Under the pieces are notes generated by a model, which was not told the origin of the DNA, did not search any database, and was given only the letters and a program-made list of their open reading frames with translations. A stretch of DNA of 64,000 nucleotides from Agaricus subrufescens (Eukaryota > Basidiomycota > Agaricomycetes > Agaricales > Agaricaceae), in NCBI GenBank assembly GCA_029945375.1, contig CM057057.1, positions 1,922,001 to 1,986,000 of the forward strand, in the 5' to 3' direction. How positions within the stretch are numbered: position 1 is the stretch's first letter; the number at the start of each line of letters is the position of its first letter. Position numbers and translations under genes: made by a program. Below, piece by piece: positions 47,501-60,042 of this stretch.

Positions 47501-48928
47501 CGATGGCGAGAGTGGTAACGACGAGGTGTATTATGATAAGATCTATTACAAATTATGTTTTACCGAGAATTTGCAGCGCATCCGGCAGGCATGCAGAATG
47601 TCGGCGAGATTTGTTAAATCGTTATCGTCACCAGGCCTGTGATCAGACCATTCTGATATCACCGACGCCGTGACTGAGATTTTCCCAGCGTGATGTTCAG
47701 CGTGATTCTCAGCGTGATGATAGACATCTACAAGGGCCCCGTGAGAACTCCGAATTAGGAAAAAAATGGGGACCTCGTTGCAGGTAGTTGATTTAGCGAA
47801 TTGCTCGGCTGACAGCCCCCTGTGTGCAGTTGTCATCGATTTCCACTGTCTTTTCCTCGGCAGCTGTATAGGTGTTGCGGTGGAAATTAAAAATTAAGAG
47901 TTAATTAGGAGATGTACAATGCACTCTGTATATAGGGGTAATAGGCTATGCCCGATTCGGCCGATCACCATTCCTTACTTCAACCACCATCGTCGGGAAA
48001 AGCCATTTTCGATTTTCCCTGGCCAGCACTCTCGCGGAAGCGGCCGACACTCAAGACAACATTAAGTTCCGAGTACCAAGTCATCGCAGGGACAATTCAA
48101 GAGTAATCGGCTACTCTTATCCCTCGGACTCATCCCCCCAACGTATGACAAGGATATCGACCGTCCTTTTCGGCAGCTAGGAAAACGAGGAGACAATGAT
48201 CCTCTTGTCTTCGAGAAGGAGGATGAAGAGAGAAAAAAATTTTCTATTCAATTAGATATCGGGTACGAACTTCATTCTAATTTTTTTTACGTCGTTGGTG
48301 GCCCTCGCCACTCGACTATCTATGCTGAAAATGTGTATATAAAGAGCCTCACTATAGTAGGATAACGACCGAATAATCACCCTTCCTTTCTCACAGTTCA
48401 ATTGCCCCAAGCATCTGTCCTTACTTTAAAACCTCGAAATGTCGTCTCGATCCTCTCTTTCTAGTTCTGAAGTTTTGTCTTCGCCTCCTCGCTGTCTCGG
48501 CTCAGTCTTTGCTGTCTTGTTCCCGGTTCTGAGGCCTCGGGTCGTTCTGTCGACCTCACATTATTGAAGAACTCGTTTTCCCTTCAACGCCCGCAGGAGA
48601 ATAAATGTAATAAAAAGTGTTTGTTCCCGGTTGGCTCATTGTATGTCGTACAGACATGAACATATACATGGACTTGCTCCCAGCAAATTGCTCAACACTT
48701 AGTCTTTGTTTGGGCCCTCACTGTACACCCTTTGCAATAGGGATGATGCGATATAAACGAATTGAATATTTACAAGAGCGCTATCCAGCCTCTTATGTTT
48801 TCTCGACTGCATACAAATGTAACATTGATCGACCAGTGTCCTCGTTTGACCCTGCGCTTGACCAAGATACAACCTTGGTTAGTTCTGATTGGATTCTCAT
48901 ACTGTACAATTACTCACAATCTTTACGT
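47501..48928. other. Array spacer with an isolated promoter-like unit
   Basis: Apart from the short unit at 48336-48616, this stretch holds only unassigned short frames (47546-47836 minus, 48617-48991 plus). The part from about 48750 is the 3' flank of gene G and is shared with gene F's flank. Confidence 0.4.
48336..48616 (+). other. Promoter-like sequence, 42-codon ORF and polyA-like signals
   Basis: TATATAAAG at 48336-48344 is followed about 50 bp on by a pyrimidine tract (CCTTCCTTTCTCACAG), then an ATG at 48439 opening 42 codons (MSSRSSLSSSEVLSSPPRC, stop TGA 48565-48567), then GAATAAATGTAATAAA at 48600-48615. This is the order of a complete tiny transcription unit, or of the transcribed part of a solo LTR. 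No homologue recognised, and I do not see it in the other three units. Confidence 0.35.
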
Positions 48929-50542
48929 TCATTCTATAACACTTCTCTGACCATGTATGGCGCCCATATGTTCACCTTTGTTCGTAGGTAACGCGTTAAC
49001 TTGCAGCTCAGCATGTTTTCTTCGTATGTGTAATACTACTCTGCAAGCCAGAATAGGGCCGAGTGCTCCTTCCATCCTTCAGGGACGAAAGTTGGTATTG
49101 GAGACGGTCTACAGTATTTTCACCTACATTAGCATTAATGTGCTGTTGTCGCTCTGCAAACAATGTATCTCAGTAATGAGGTCAAAACGTGTCATAGAAT
49201 ATGCCTACATTGCCAAACATCAGGGTAGCATTCGCAATGGTGATGGCTGTGAGATTTGGAGAGTCAGGAAGGTCAGTGTTATGACTGGTTTATAAGATAG
49301 ATAACTAGCGATGGTTTACCAGCGTTATATACATAAAAGCTTATCCCTTCGTGGAGTCAAGTGTAAGCATGGGGAGACGCTGACGTAAAAAGTACCAACC
49401 ATCGCTATATATTGTTTGAAAGAGACTGGAATCTTTGCCCCACCGATCTGTTTGGAACACATTCATTATCTTTGATCCTGACAATCCTAATGCCCTCACA
49501 GGATGATATCCCCCAAATAAGCATTAAGACAAGAATGGCTACCATCATGATTAGAAACATTCCAAGAATTGAAATTACTCACTAGACTGACCTGTATCAA
49601 AGAGACCATGAACTACAAATGCAGCTGGTAGATGTATGCTATTGTATCTCTGGTAGCATCCGTGTAAAGGGCTGGGCCAAGCAAAGTCTAAAAGAAGAGG
49701 AATCTAAATTCTTGTACGAAAACCCCATGCTAAATAAGACTTGCGTTGCGTATACTTTAGTGATGCCACACACAGCCCGGTGGTCGTGAATACCGCCATT
49801 GCATACAGTCCAAATAAGAAATAAGTTATATACTTTCCTTTGGCCCAAACCGCCCACGTTCGAATTGTTAGGACCACTGAACTTGCCTATCAGGACACAT
49901 GGGACATATCTGCTATCAGGATCTCACACTTACAATTAACGCAGAAACCAATGACCATTAACAAGGCTAGTCTGAGTCGGACAATGATAGTAGCTGACAC
50001 AATATGGTAGCGTACCTCCACTAAATGTCAACAGGATACTGCATTCCGAAACCGTATACTTGCTAGTGGCATCTAAAACAGGGTATTTAAACCATTTCAA
50101 AAAATCAATATGGAGTAAGACCTACAAAGCGGAAATGTGATGCTGTAAACCATGGGCATATAACGTACAAGTAGATACACCACTTTCATCGTGATTCCGT
50201 TGGTAAACCAGACGAGCTTGATTTCGGAGTCGATGTTCAGGAGCCAGTCGAAATACTGGTGGAATGGTCAATTCAGTTTTGAACAAGTTTGCCAGGCAGT
50301 CACATGTACAGACAATAATTGTCAAGCCAGCCACTAGAGTTCAAACATAGGTCAGGCGTGCTTCTTAATTTGCGACATAATGTGACTTACTGTCAACATA
50401 CTATAAGGTCAATTTTGTGAGTGGTGTCGAATGAGACTACTGGAGGGAGGTCCGGAACGAGACATACAGTGAAATTCTTAGATGCCTGAACCCCTTTCAC
50501 GAGTTCCTCGGCCATTGAGAGATTTGTAGCAGGGTCAGTCAT
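48929..50542 (-). CDS. DUF6533-family membrane protein G (array copy 2)
   Basis: Starts MTDPATNLSMAEELVKGVQ at 50542. Then an AGLTII exon, YFDWLLNIDSEIKLVWFTNG with VVYLLVRYMPMVYSI (about 50125-50250), SKYTVSECSILLTFSG, VVLTIRTWAVWAKGKYIT (about 49820-49875), a SLKYTQ loop, WPSPLHGCYQRYNS with VVHGLFDT, and the C-terminal exon ACRVVLHIRRKHAELQVN (about 49000-49055), ending TGA 48929-48931. Stop-to-stop distance from gene F is 4042 bp. Splice borders agree with copies F, H and I. The first intron begins GTATGT. Function unknown. Confidence 0.66.
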
Positions 50543-52502
50543 AGTAGTAGATTTTCCCAGTTTGTAACCTGAAGAATCGCATTTATAGTGAAGTTAGATG
50601 ATCTAGAGTTACCTTTGGAGGTTGTTCGATATAAAAAGTAGCTCACTTGCTCTGCGTTGTTACCTGATGGAATGGTATGAGAAGGACACCACCTATACAT
50701 ATCACCGCGTTTGTTATCAGAATATTACGTGATGAGCTTCAGTGGTCAAATCTGTACCACATCTGCATCAGGTAACAACACCGCAGTGTTACAGGCCTTG
50801 AGAAGTTTAAAGTCACATTATTGAGACCTTGAAGATATGTAAACATTGACCAGACTACAATTTCAAAAGCTGCAATCTGGAAAACGACAAGAAGCTAGTG
50901 AAGCGGCCCGGGAGGGCTCAGGGCTTGGCTTGGGGTCTGAGCCCTGGGCTTCATCCCAGAGCGAAGTTTGAACCTGCGGGATTAATGTAGCTGCAGCTGC
51001 CAGTGCTCGGTCAGGCTCCTACCCAGTTCACTCCCACGCGGAGGCAGACATGTCAAGTCCGGGCTTTTGAGACGAGCCAACCCCGCGCTTCACTACAACA
51101 ACCACCAGGTGTATTTGGCTCAGTACAGCTCTATAAAAAAATACCGATCATGCCTGGTCAGTCTAAATCTGGCGAACACGACATGATCAGCCCTGATCAG
51201 GCTAAGTTCGGTTTTCAGACATTGAGTAGAATCAATAATTTCGTAGACGTCAAAGTGGTAACATTGATGAGATTCCTGATTTAACTACTTGCTCACACGA
51301 ACAGTTGACGAAACCTACTCGGTCGCCTGCCGCTCCGTGTTGTTGATGAAATAGTACCTGGGTCTGTCCATGGAAAGGTTGAAATAAGATGCAGGCCTGC
51401 ACTGCGCCTGAAATTTTTAGTTGATCAATGATATTGAAGAGATGTAAAAGGAGTTGCCTTGTGGAATCTGGCAACGTTCGCAGTGACTGAATAGTCTGGA
51501 TAGGTTTGTCGAGAATAACTGCATGATCAGGTTTGAGAGTGGGAATCATTTGATGGGAACCCAGGTGATAAGGTCGGGGTAGATAAAGCGGTTGGCTCGC
51601 GCCAAGTGTGTCTTTGTCTTCTTACCTGCATAGCCGTTCTCAATTTCGAAGTCGATGACCGCCTCGTCACATACAATGACATACTTGGCGACCACGCACA
51701 ATACTTGTGTAGTCGTAATAGTGCACAAGCAAGCACTTCAACGTCAGAATCATAGAGGCTCGTCTGAAGGGACAGACTGCGCATCTTCATTGTCGTCAGA
51801 TTCGATGACTACAACAGGATTTTGAGACCGGAACTCACCAGACGTGGGGTTGTAAGCATTTTCCCCACTTCATACGCCTTTGTTTGGTGGTAAATAATGG
51901 TTTATTGTAATGAGTTGACGTCTGCTACCAATAGGGAAAATAGGGAGATGGGTCGGTACTAGTGATCGTGGTTTGCCTGACGTCAGGAATAGTCCTCGCT
52001 TATACCTAGGCCGTTACAGCATGGGTCATCCTGTTGCCTTGAGATAAAGGGGTACATCTGGAGGGGAACGAGCTTGATCCTCACCTGGTACAAATAGCAA
52101 GAGGAGAAGAAAACAAAAAAATTGATGCCATCACGAAATATAAACACGATGCTAAATTCAAAACATGAGAGACGGCCTCGGTCAGACCTCTGTGCTCCCC
52201 TGAAAGTTGTACGTTGATGTTTTTTTATCACAAAAACAGATGACTTTGTATGGATTTCATTGTGTCAGCTCCATCTACGAATAAACCAGCAGTAGCAACG
52301 AGACTTGGACGAATTTAAGGGGTCTTTCATCGAGCATCAATCTTCGCTTGTGACTAATTACTACGACTTTTACAATATATCAAAAAATTGAGACCCTTGT
52401 GGCAAGTTATCCGCCTTGGTGTTCCCATCTGACTATACACCTCATTAAATCGAGAAATCTCAATGTAAGTTCTGATAGGATTCTCATACTACGTCGTTAT
52501 GT
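50543..52502. other. Array spacer of unit 2, with decayed zinc-knuckle-like ORF
   Basis: 51250-51790 (minus) carries WREPTALSTPTLSPG in one frame and LDKPIQTIQSLRTLP in another, the broken counterpart of 47075-47500. A GC-rich hairpin segment (50905-50960) appears only in this unit. The frame at 51983-52231 is unassigned. Confidence 0.5.
50914..50950. repeat. GC-rich inverted repeat
   Basis: GGGCTCAG (50914-50921) pairs with CTGAGCCC (50937-50944), and AGCCCTGGGCT (50940-50950) is itself palindromic. The surrounding GC-rich stretch is absent from the matching position of the other units, so it looks inserted. Confidence 0.6.
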
Positions 52503-54101
52503 TCATTCGATAGCACTTCTCTGACCGTATGTAGCGACCATACGGCCACTGTTGTTCGTCGATAACATGTTGATTTCCAGCTCAGCATATTTTCTTCGTA
52601 TGTGTAATACAACCCTGCAGGCCAGAACGGGGTTGACCGCTCCTACGATCCTTCGGAACGGAAGTTAGTATCTGGGCGATCAACAGTGTTTTGCACTTAC
52701 AATAAGAATAATACACTGTTGTTGCTCTGCGAGATGTATCTCAGTGGTGAGGCCAAGAAATGTCAAAAAATGTGCGTACCCTGCCAAACAAAAAGATAAC
52801 ATTTGCAACAGAGAGAACTGAGAGGATTGGAGAGTCAAGAGGGTGAGCTTCATGACGGAGATAACAGATATTGATTTACCCGCGCTGTATACATAGAAGC
52901 TTATCCCTTCGTGTAGTCTTGTAAGCATGGTGACAACCCTGAGCAACGAGGTACTAACCATCACTATAGATCGTTCGGAAGAGAACCGAATCTTTTCCCC
53001 ACCAGTCTGTTTAAGACACATTGATAATTGCTTCTTCTGGCAGTCGTAATCACACTCACAGAGTGATACCCCCCGAATCAGCATCAGAACAAGAACGACT
53101 ATCATCATGATTAAAAAAACTCAAAGAATTCGCAGGACCGCATAAACTTACCCGTATCAAAGATAGTATGAACTACAAATGCAGCGGGTAGATATAAACT
53201 ATCAAATTTCGGGTAGCATCCAAACACGGGCTTGGGAAAGGGAAAGTCTAAAAGAAGGGAAATCAAAATTATTGGCCAAACATCCGCACTAAATTAGACT
53301 CACTGTGCGTAAACTTTAGGGATGTTGAATACAGCCCAACAGCCAGGACTGCTGTTATGGCATACGATCCAAATAAAAAATACGTTATGTGCTTTCCTTT
53401 GGCCCAGACGGCCCACGTTCGAATCATCAGGACCACTAATATTGCGTATCAGAACGCACGAGGTACATCTGGTATGAATATCTCACACTCACAATCAGCG
53501 CAGAGTTGTATGATCAAGAACAATACTAATTAGCGTTAGAAAATACTGAAGAATGACATGATATGGTAGCGTACTTCCGTTGATTTCGTACGAAAGTGTG
53601 CATTGCGAAACTGTATACTGGCCAAAGGAGTCTGAAATGGAGTATTACGACCCTTTCAAAACTCGATATACTGAGTAAGACTTACAAAACTGAATTGCAA
53701 TACCGTACGCAATGGGCACATAACGTGCAAGTAAATACACCACTTTCATTGTCATTCCATCGGCATTCCAGATCAGATCGATTTCGGATTCAAAGTTTAG
53801 TAGCCAATCGAGACACTGGTAGGATTTTTAAATTGAATTTGAGTACGCCCGTCAGATTGTCGCATGTACAGACTATAATTGTGAGGCCAGCCACTGAAAT
53901 TCAAACGGAGGTTAGAAATTCCTCTGACTTTCTGTATTATGCAACCTACTGCCAACATACTGCATGGTCAAACTCGTGAGTGGCAATGAAAAGGCTCACG
54001 GAAGATAGTCTTAGAAAGAGACGTACAATAAAATTCCTAGATGCTTGGACTGCTCCCACAAGTTCTTCCGCCATTGAGACGGCTGTAGCATTGACAGTCA
54101 T
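52503..54101 (-). CDS. DUF6533-family membrane protein H (array copy 3)
   Basis: Starts MTVNATAVSMAEELVGAVQ at 54101. Core exon CLDWLLNFESEIDLIWNADG with VVYLLARYVPIAYGI (about 53690-53815), then FGQYTVSQCTLSYEING, the RTWAVWAKGK segment (about 53390-53430), a PHAR loop exon, VVHTIFDTG, MMIVVLVLMLIRGVSL (about 53060-53108), and the C-terminal exon ACRVVLHIRRKYAELEIN (about 52575-52630), ending TGA 52503-52505. 3574 bp stop-to-stop from G. The cysteine-loop exon reads KPVFGCYPKFDS, lacking the LHG seen in the other copies. Likely functional but every junction was not verified. Confidence 0.62.
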
Positions 54102-56328
54102 AGTGATCAATTTCTCGAAACAATTTTAGTTAGTTTGGAGAACCTCATTTATAGAAAAACGAGAGGAACATGAATTACCTTTTGGGAGTCTTCGATGTCC
54201 GAAGTCGTTCTTGCTATTGATGTGATGAAATGATATCAGAAGCATACTACTTATCTATAACTACGTATCAGCGTCCTTGAGACACATGATGTTTCACTAG
54301 TTGATCCATACAGCCTCAGCGTGCAATGCTGCAGTGCCATTGGACTCGAGCATATGCAAACAGTGACCAGATCAGCGCCAAAACCCGCGCTTTGGAAGAT
54401 GACAAAACTAACCGGGATGTTTAACTCGTCAAGGGCAACTGACAAACACGTCTATAAAAAAACGCGTTTCTCTTTCCAGGGGAATCAACAACTTTGTGAG
54501 CGTTGAAATGACAGCGCTGATTATATCAAATTGCTCCCGGCACTCAACTGCAACAGGCTGTCCATACGGACAATTGACAGAACCGATCAAGCAGGCAGCT
54601 ATTCTGTGCTGAGGACGACAAGGGTACTCCAGTCTGCCGATAGAAAGATCAAAGTAGGCCAGGAGTTTCCATTGTGCCCGAATTGTTCGTCAACTTGTGG
54701 TATTGAAGCTGAGATTGAAGCGGAGGCACTTCGTAGAACCGCTGACAGTGTTTTGTGATCAGGAGAAGCGCTGAGTGCGAACAATTCATGATGTACAACC
54801 GCTTCCGTGATGATCTTCTGAAACTGGAAAAGTTTGATGATTGCCCATGCCTGCGTGGGATGGTGGCGCTCAAAGGATGTGTGGACGGCTCACCTGTAGT
54901 CTTGGAAATTACGTGCCTGAAAAATGGCAACCGCGATCATACCGCACGCGAATTTATCTCCATCACTGTAAGTATATCGGCCTTAGAGCTAGCTAGCCAG
55001 GCAACTGAGAATAGCCACCATGCGCGTTATTCGGTCTGTTGGGATTGAAGCAGTTTTTCCCCAAGAATTGGTGTACCGTGAGGTTAGATTGTGAAACTCC
55101 CACTGTTGACTAAGATCAAATCGGAATGGGACAAACTTGTATCGCGACATCAGTACTCAGTGACGGCAAAGTCTCTCATCGTCATGCTCACGACAAGATA
55201 CATACCAATCGGCTTCTGACCGACGAGCCCAAATCCGTGCTTCCAACGTCCAACACACAATAATAAATCATTCCCACACAAAATTTCACGAAATATTGTT
55301 CTTGACCCGATGAAGACGGTAACAGACTCGAAAATTACACCAGTACAACTTAGGCTTTCCCTCTTCTCATGAAGTTCCTCCCAAACCGCCTCTTATCACC
55401 ACCAACATCCTCAGGTGCCCAGCCCCATTGCAGATACGGTACACGACCTCTCTTAATACCAACCACTCCTTCATCCGTATCTCGAAAGTCAAGCATACTG
55501 CAGATCGGTAGTCCCATCACACCCATGATCGGTTGGTATTCGAGGATTTGCAAGATGATAAGTGAAACTGTATCAATGATCCTTCCATTGGGGTCATCAT
55601 CACACTATATCAATTCTCCAAAATTTGGGTGATTCCGAATACTCTCCACATTTTGACCAGAGACCCCTTAAACGTAGTAGAACCGATGAAGTGTGAACGA
55701 ACAGGGGAAGTGAGGTGTGTATAGACCGGGCCGGATATCGTGGTGCTTGAAAGAACATCCAGTGCAACCGCGCCAGAAGGCGTGAACTTCGATTGACCTT
55801 GTCGCACTCTGGATATGCGGCGCGTGCGTAATAGGTTAGAAATGTATTGAGGAGTGTACGTGCAAATCTTGATCTGTCGTATTTCTTAGGGCCGTTCACG
55901 AGATTTGTGGGACTCGTTCGAAAACAAATTCGATGAAGGGGATTTGGAGAATGTTGACAGCGACTCAGACAATGCAGGTAGTATAGCGAACGGAAAAAGA
56001 TCACAAGCTGATTTGGCAACCTGAATGCATACTAGAATTAGATGGAGACATGAGACAGGATCAAGTAACATACCATATGGAGGCCAGACAGTTGGAACGG
56101 AGATGAGATTGAGTGATCCTACTGTCCATAGGATTTGTAGACACCTTTTCAACGGTTCGGAAAACTATCCAAACATAGATTCACTTGCCGTACTCATAAG
56201 CAATACTCTTGGTCTATTAGTTCGAAAGCTTTGCTCTACTGTTCCACCATTGTTTGCGCTTCATGCTCTACGGCCTGGCTGAGTTCCGGTTACATCATTA
56301 AATTGCATGGAACTAACAATCATTACGC
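54102..56328. other. Array spacer of unit 3
   Basis: Contains sequence similar to the other spacers (for example ACAATTGACAGAACCGATCA near 54569, matching 47000 and 51300 in weaker form) and the unidentified relic at 55350-56152. Open frames are short and out of phase. Confidence 0.45.
55350..56152 (-). pseudogene. Unidentified gene relic X1
   Basis: Minus-strand pieces in different frames: AKSACDLFPFAILPALSESL, LQIPFIEFVFERVPQIS, SGPVYTHLTSPVRSHFIGST, then TDEGVVGIKRGRVPYLQWGW and EDVGGDKRRFGRNFMRRGKA ending near 55350. The same pieces recur in the same order at 59065-60042, so they come from one gene family that was duplicated with the DUF6533 array. I do not recognise it. Frames are interrupted, though some breaks could be introns. 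Confidence 0.35.
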
Positions 56329-57954
56329 TCATTCTATAATACTTCTCTCCGAAATGTGTGTAGTTTTTACTCGACCACTCCTGGTTGTAGGTAACACTCT
56401 TGTTTTCAACTCAGCATATCTTTTTCGTATGTGTAATACCACTCTGCAGGCCAGAACAGGGCTGATAGCTCCTTCAAGCCTTCGGTGATGAAGTCGGTAT
56501 TCGGGATGCTCTACACTGTTTCCACTTACGTAAAGAGAAGTAAGAGGTTGTCGCTCTGTAAATAGATGTATCTCAGTGCTGAGGTCAGACGTTCTGATAG
56601 AACAAGTCTACCTTGCTAAACAACAGGGCAGCGTTTGCTATGGAGAGAGCTGTTAGATTGGGAGCGGGGAATGTTAGCGCTATGACTGCTGTATAACACA
56701 GGTAACGAAGAGTGGTTTACTAGCGTTATATACATAGAAGCTTATCCCTTCATGTAGTCATGTAAACATGGCGATGAATGCTGAACAACAAGGTACCGAC
56801 CATCACTATAGATTGTTTGAAAGAGTGCTGAATCTTTCCCCCACCAATCTGTTTGCAATGAATTAATAATTTATTCATTCTAGCAGTCTTGATTGTACTC
56901 ACATAGCGAGGCCCCCCGAATCAGCATCAAGGCAAGAACAGCTACCATCATGATTAGAAACATTCTAAGAACTTGTAGAACTGCCGCATAGATTCACCTG
57001 TATCAAAGACAGTATGAACTACAAACGTAGCGGGTAGATATACGCTATCAAATTTCGAGTAGCATCCATGCAAAGGCCTGGGAAAGGCAAAGTCTAAAAG
57101 AAGAGTAATTGAAGTTCTTGTACAAAATACCCACACTAAATGAGACTTACTGTGCGTATAGGCGAGAGACGTCGCAAAGAACCCAACACTAAGGAAGAAT
57201 GCCACGGTATACAGTCCAATCAAAAGATATGTTATATACTTTCCTTTGGCCCAGACAGCCCACGTTCGAATTGATAGGATTACTGATATCACCTATCAGG
57301 GTACACGCGGGACATAAGTTATTAGAGTCTCATACTCACCATCAGCGCTAAGAGTAGTGATCATGAACAATGCTAACAAGAGTCAGACAATAGTAGTATT
57401 CAACACAAATTGATAGCGTACTTCCGCTGAAATAGTCCAGGATAGTACATTCCAAATTAGTGTTCTTGCCAACACCATCTAAAATTAAGTATCAGAACCT
57501 TTCCAATACCACACTACTGAACATGACTTACAAAGCAGAAATCCGATACTGTATACAATAGGCACATAACGTGTAATCAGGTATATGACTTTCATTGTCA
57601 TGCCTTTGGCTTTCCAGACAAGCTTAATTTCGGGGTCAATATTCAGAAGCCAATCAAAACACTAGAGGATAGTCAATCTACAGTCAGATAGGTTCGCTAG
57701 ATAATTAGAAGTACAGACTATAATTGTCAAGCCAGCCGCTGATGTTCAAACGTAAGTTAGGCATGCCTCTAGCTTTGCGGCGTAACTGAGGGCCTACTGT
57801 TGGCATACTAAAAAACCAGCCTCGTGAGTGGTACTGAAAAAAGAATTACAGGAGAGTGGTATAGAACGGGTCGTACAGCAAAATTTCTAGCTGGCTGAAC
57901 TCCTTTTTTAAAAAGTTCCTCGGCCATCGAGAGGGTTGTATTGAGGGATGTCAT
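56329..57954 (-). CDS. DUF6533-family membrane protein I (array copy 4)
   Basis: Best-checked array copy. Starts MTSLNTTLSMAEELFKKG at 57954. Exons join in phase through YAN-TAGLTII, CFDWLLNIDPEIKLVWKAKG (about 57600-57660), VIYLITRYVPIVYSIGFLL, KNTNLECTILDYFSG, LFMITTLSADVILSIRTWAV and KGKYITYLLIGLYTVAFFLS (about 57160-57290), FAFPRPLHGCYSKFDSVYLP with VVHTVFDT, MVAVLALMLIRGASL, SALFQTIYSDG, and the C-terminal ACRVVLHIRKRYAELKTR (about 56400-56460), ending TGA 56329-56331. Some acceptors (for example TATCAG near 57287) were chosen to restore the LSIRTW frame. Stop-to-stop distance from H is 3826 bp. Function unknown. Confidence 0.72.
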
Positions 57955-59064
57955 ACTAATGGGTTTGTTGTACAAGTTTGTAACTAAGGGGCACCACATT
58001 TATAGTAAAATAGGAGGGGTGTGGATTACCTTCTGAGGGACTTCCATATAAAAAGTTGCGCTCTTGCTCGGTATTGATGTGATGAAATGATATTGAAATG
58101 ATATTAGAAGCATAATACCTATCTATAAATGCGCATCATGAGATACATCAGGTTTCAAATTTTACTAGTATCAGGGTGTAACACTACAGTGTCACTGAAC
58201 TCGGGAAGTTCAAAGGTCATGCATAGTATTGAGACCTCAAGCATACGCAGGCAGTGACTAGACCGCACTTTCAAAACCTGCACTTTGGAAGACGACACAA
58301 CTCGCGAGGATGTTTTATTCGGCAAGGGCAGCTGACGAACATGTCTAAAAAAAAGCGTGTTCTCTTTCCAGGGGAATCAGTAGCTTCGTAGGTGTTGGAG
58401 TGACAGCACTGATTATATCAAATTGCTCCCGGCACTCAGCTGCAACAAACTGTCCATACAGATAATTGACAGAACCGATCAAGTAGCCTACTATTTTGTG
58501 TTGATGATGATGAGGGTACTCCAGTCTGTCGATAGAAAAATCAATGTAGGCCGGGAGTGTCCATTATGCCCGAAGTTTTCGTCATTTGTCGTATTGAAGC
58601 TGTGATTGAAGCGGAGTCACTTTGTGGAATTGCTGACAGTGTTTCATCAGGGTGTTAAAGAATCTGATCAGGAGAAACACTGAGTGCGAACAACTGGTGT
58701 GCAACTTCCTTCGCAGTGATAACATGTTAAAAACGGGAATTTTTGATGATTGTCTGTGCCAGCGTGGGACGGTGGTGCTCAAAGGAGGCGTAAACAGCTC
58801 ATCTCGCATCTTGGAAGTTGCGTCCCTGGAAAGTTGCAACTGCGATCATACTCCGCGGAAATCCATTCCCACCATAAAGTAGATTGACCCTGGAGTTAGC
58901 TAGCCAGGCGACTGAAAATAGTCACAATGCACGCTATTTGGTCTGTTGGGCTTGAAGAGTTTCTATTACAAAGTTTTTCCTTGAGAACTAGTATATTGCG
59001 AGCTTAGATCATGGAACTCCCACTGTTGACTAAAATCAATGGGAATGTATCATGACACCAGTAC
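57955..59064. other. Array spacer of unit 4
   Basis: 5' flank of gene I and sequence matching 54420-55150 of unit 3 (for example GGCACTCAGCTGCAACAAACT). No convincing gene. Confidence 0.45.
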
Positions 59065-60042
59065 TCAGTGACGGTAAAGTCTCTGATCGTCATGCTCACA
59101 ACAAGATGCATAACCATCGCTTCTAACCGACGGGCCCGAATTTGCACTTCCAACGTCTGACACACAATAATAAATAATTCCCACAAAATGCCACGAAACA
59201 TTGTTCTGACCTGATGAAGATGGTAACAGACTCGAAAAGGACACCAGTACAACCCAGGTTTGCCCTCTTCTCATCAAGTTCCTCCCGACTTGCTGCTTAT
59301 CGCCCCCAACATCCTCAGGTACCTTGCCCATTGTAAACAGGGTACCCGACCTCTCCCAATACCAATCACCCCTTCATTCATATCTCGCAAGTCACGCGTA
59401 CCTGGTACTAGTTTCATCACAGCCATGATCAGTCACCGATGATTTGCAAGAAGACGATAAACGAAACTGTAATGATTTCCCCATCAGAGTCATCATCACC
59501 AACAAACTCACCCACTATATCAACTCTCCAAAGTTTGGGTGGTTCTTGATACAGTCCAAAAATGCCGGAGACCCCTTCGGCGTAGTAGAGCCGATGGAGT
59601 GTGAGCGAACAGGGAGAGTGGGGTGCGTATAGACTGGGCCGAATATTGTGGGGCTTGAAAGAACATCCGCCAGTGCAATAATCCCAGAAGGCATGAGCTT
59701 TGATTGGCCTTGTCACGTTCAAGAGGTTAGCAGTGTATTGAGGAGTGTAAGTGCAAATCTTGATTCGCTGTACTTCTTAGAGCTGTTCACGAGATGCACA
59801 GGACCCGTTTAAAAAGACGATAGATCCGATGAAGGGGATTTGAAGAATGTTGATAATAACTCGGACCATGTGAGTGATATAATGAATGGAACAAGATCAC
59901 AAGCTGACTTGGCAACCTGAATAGTCAGAATCGGATGAGACATGAGACGGGAGCAAGTAGCGTACCATATGGAGGCCGCATAGTTGGAAAGGAGGTGAGA
60001 TTGAGTGATCCTGCTGTTCACAGGATACGTAGACACCTTCAA
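59065..60042 (-). pseudogene. Unidentified gene relic X2
   Basis: Paralogue of X1: AKSACDLVPFIISLTWSELL, GPVYTHPTLPVRSHSIGST, DDSDGEIITVSFIVFLQII, GIGRGRVP and EDVGGDKQQVGRNLMRRGQ, in the same order across several frames. It lies about 3.8-3.9 kb from X1, the same spacing as DUF6533 genes H and I, so it belongs to the same tandem unit. Confidence 0.35.
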
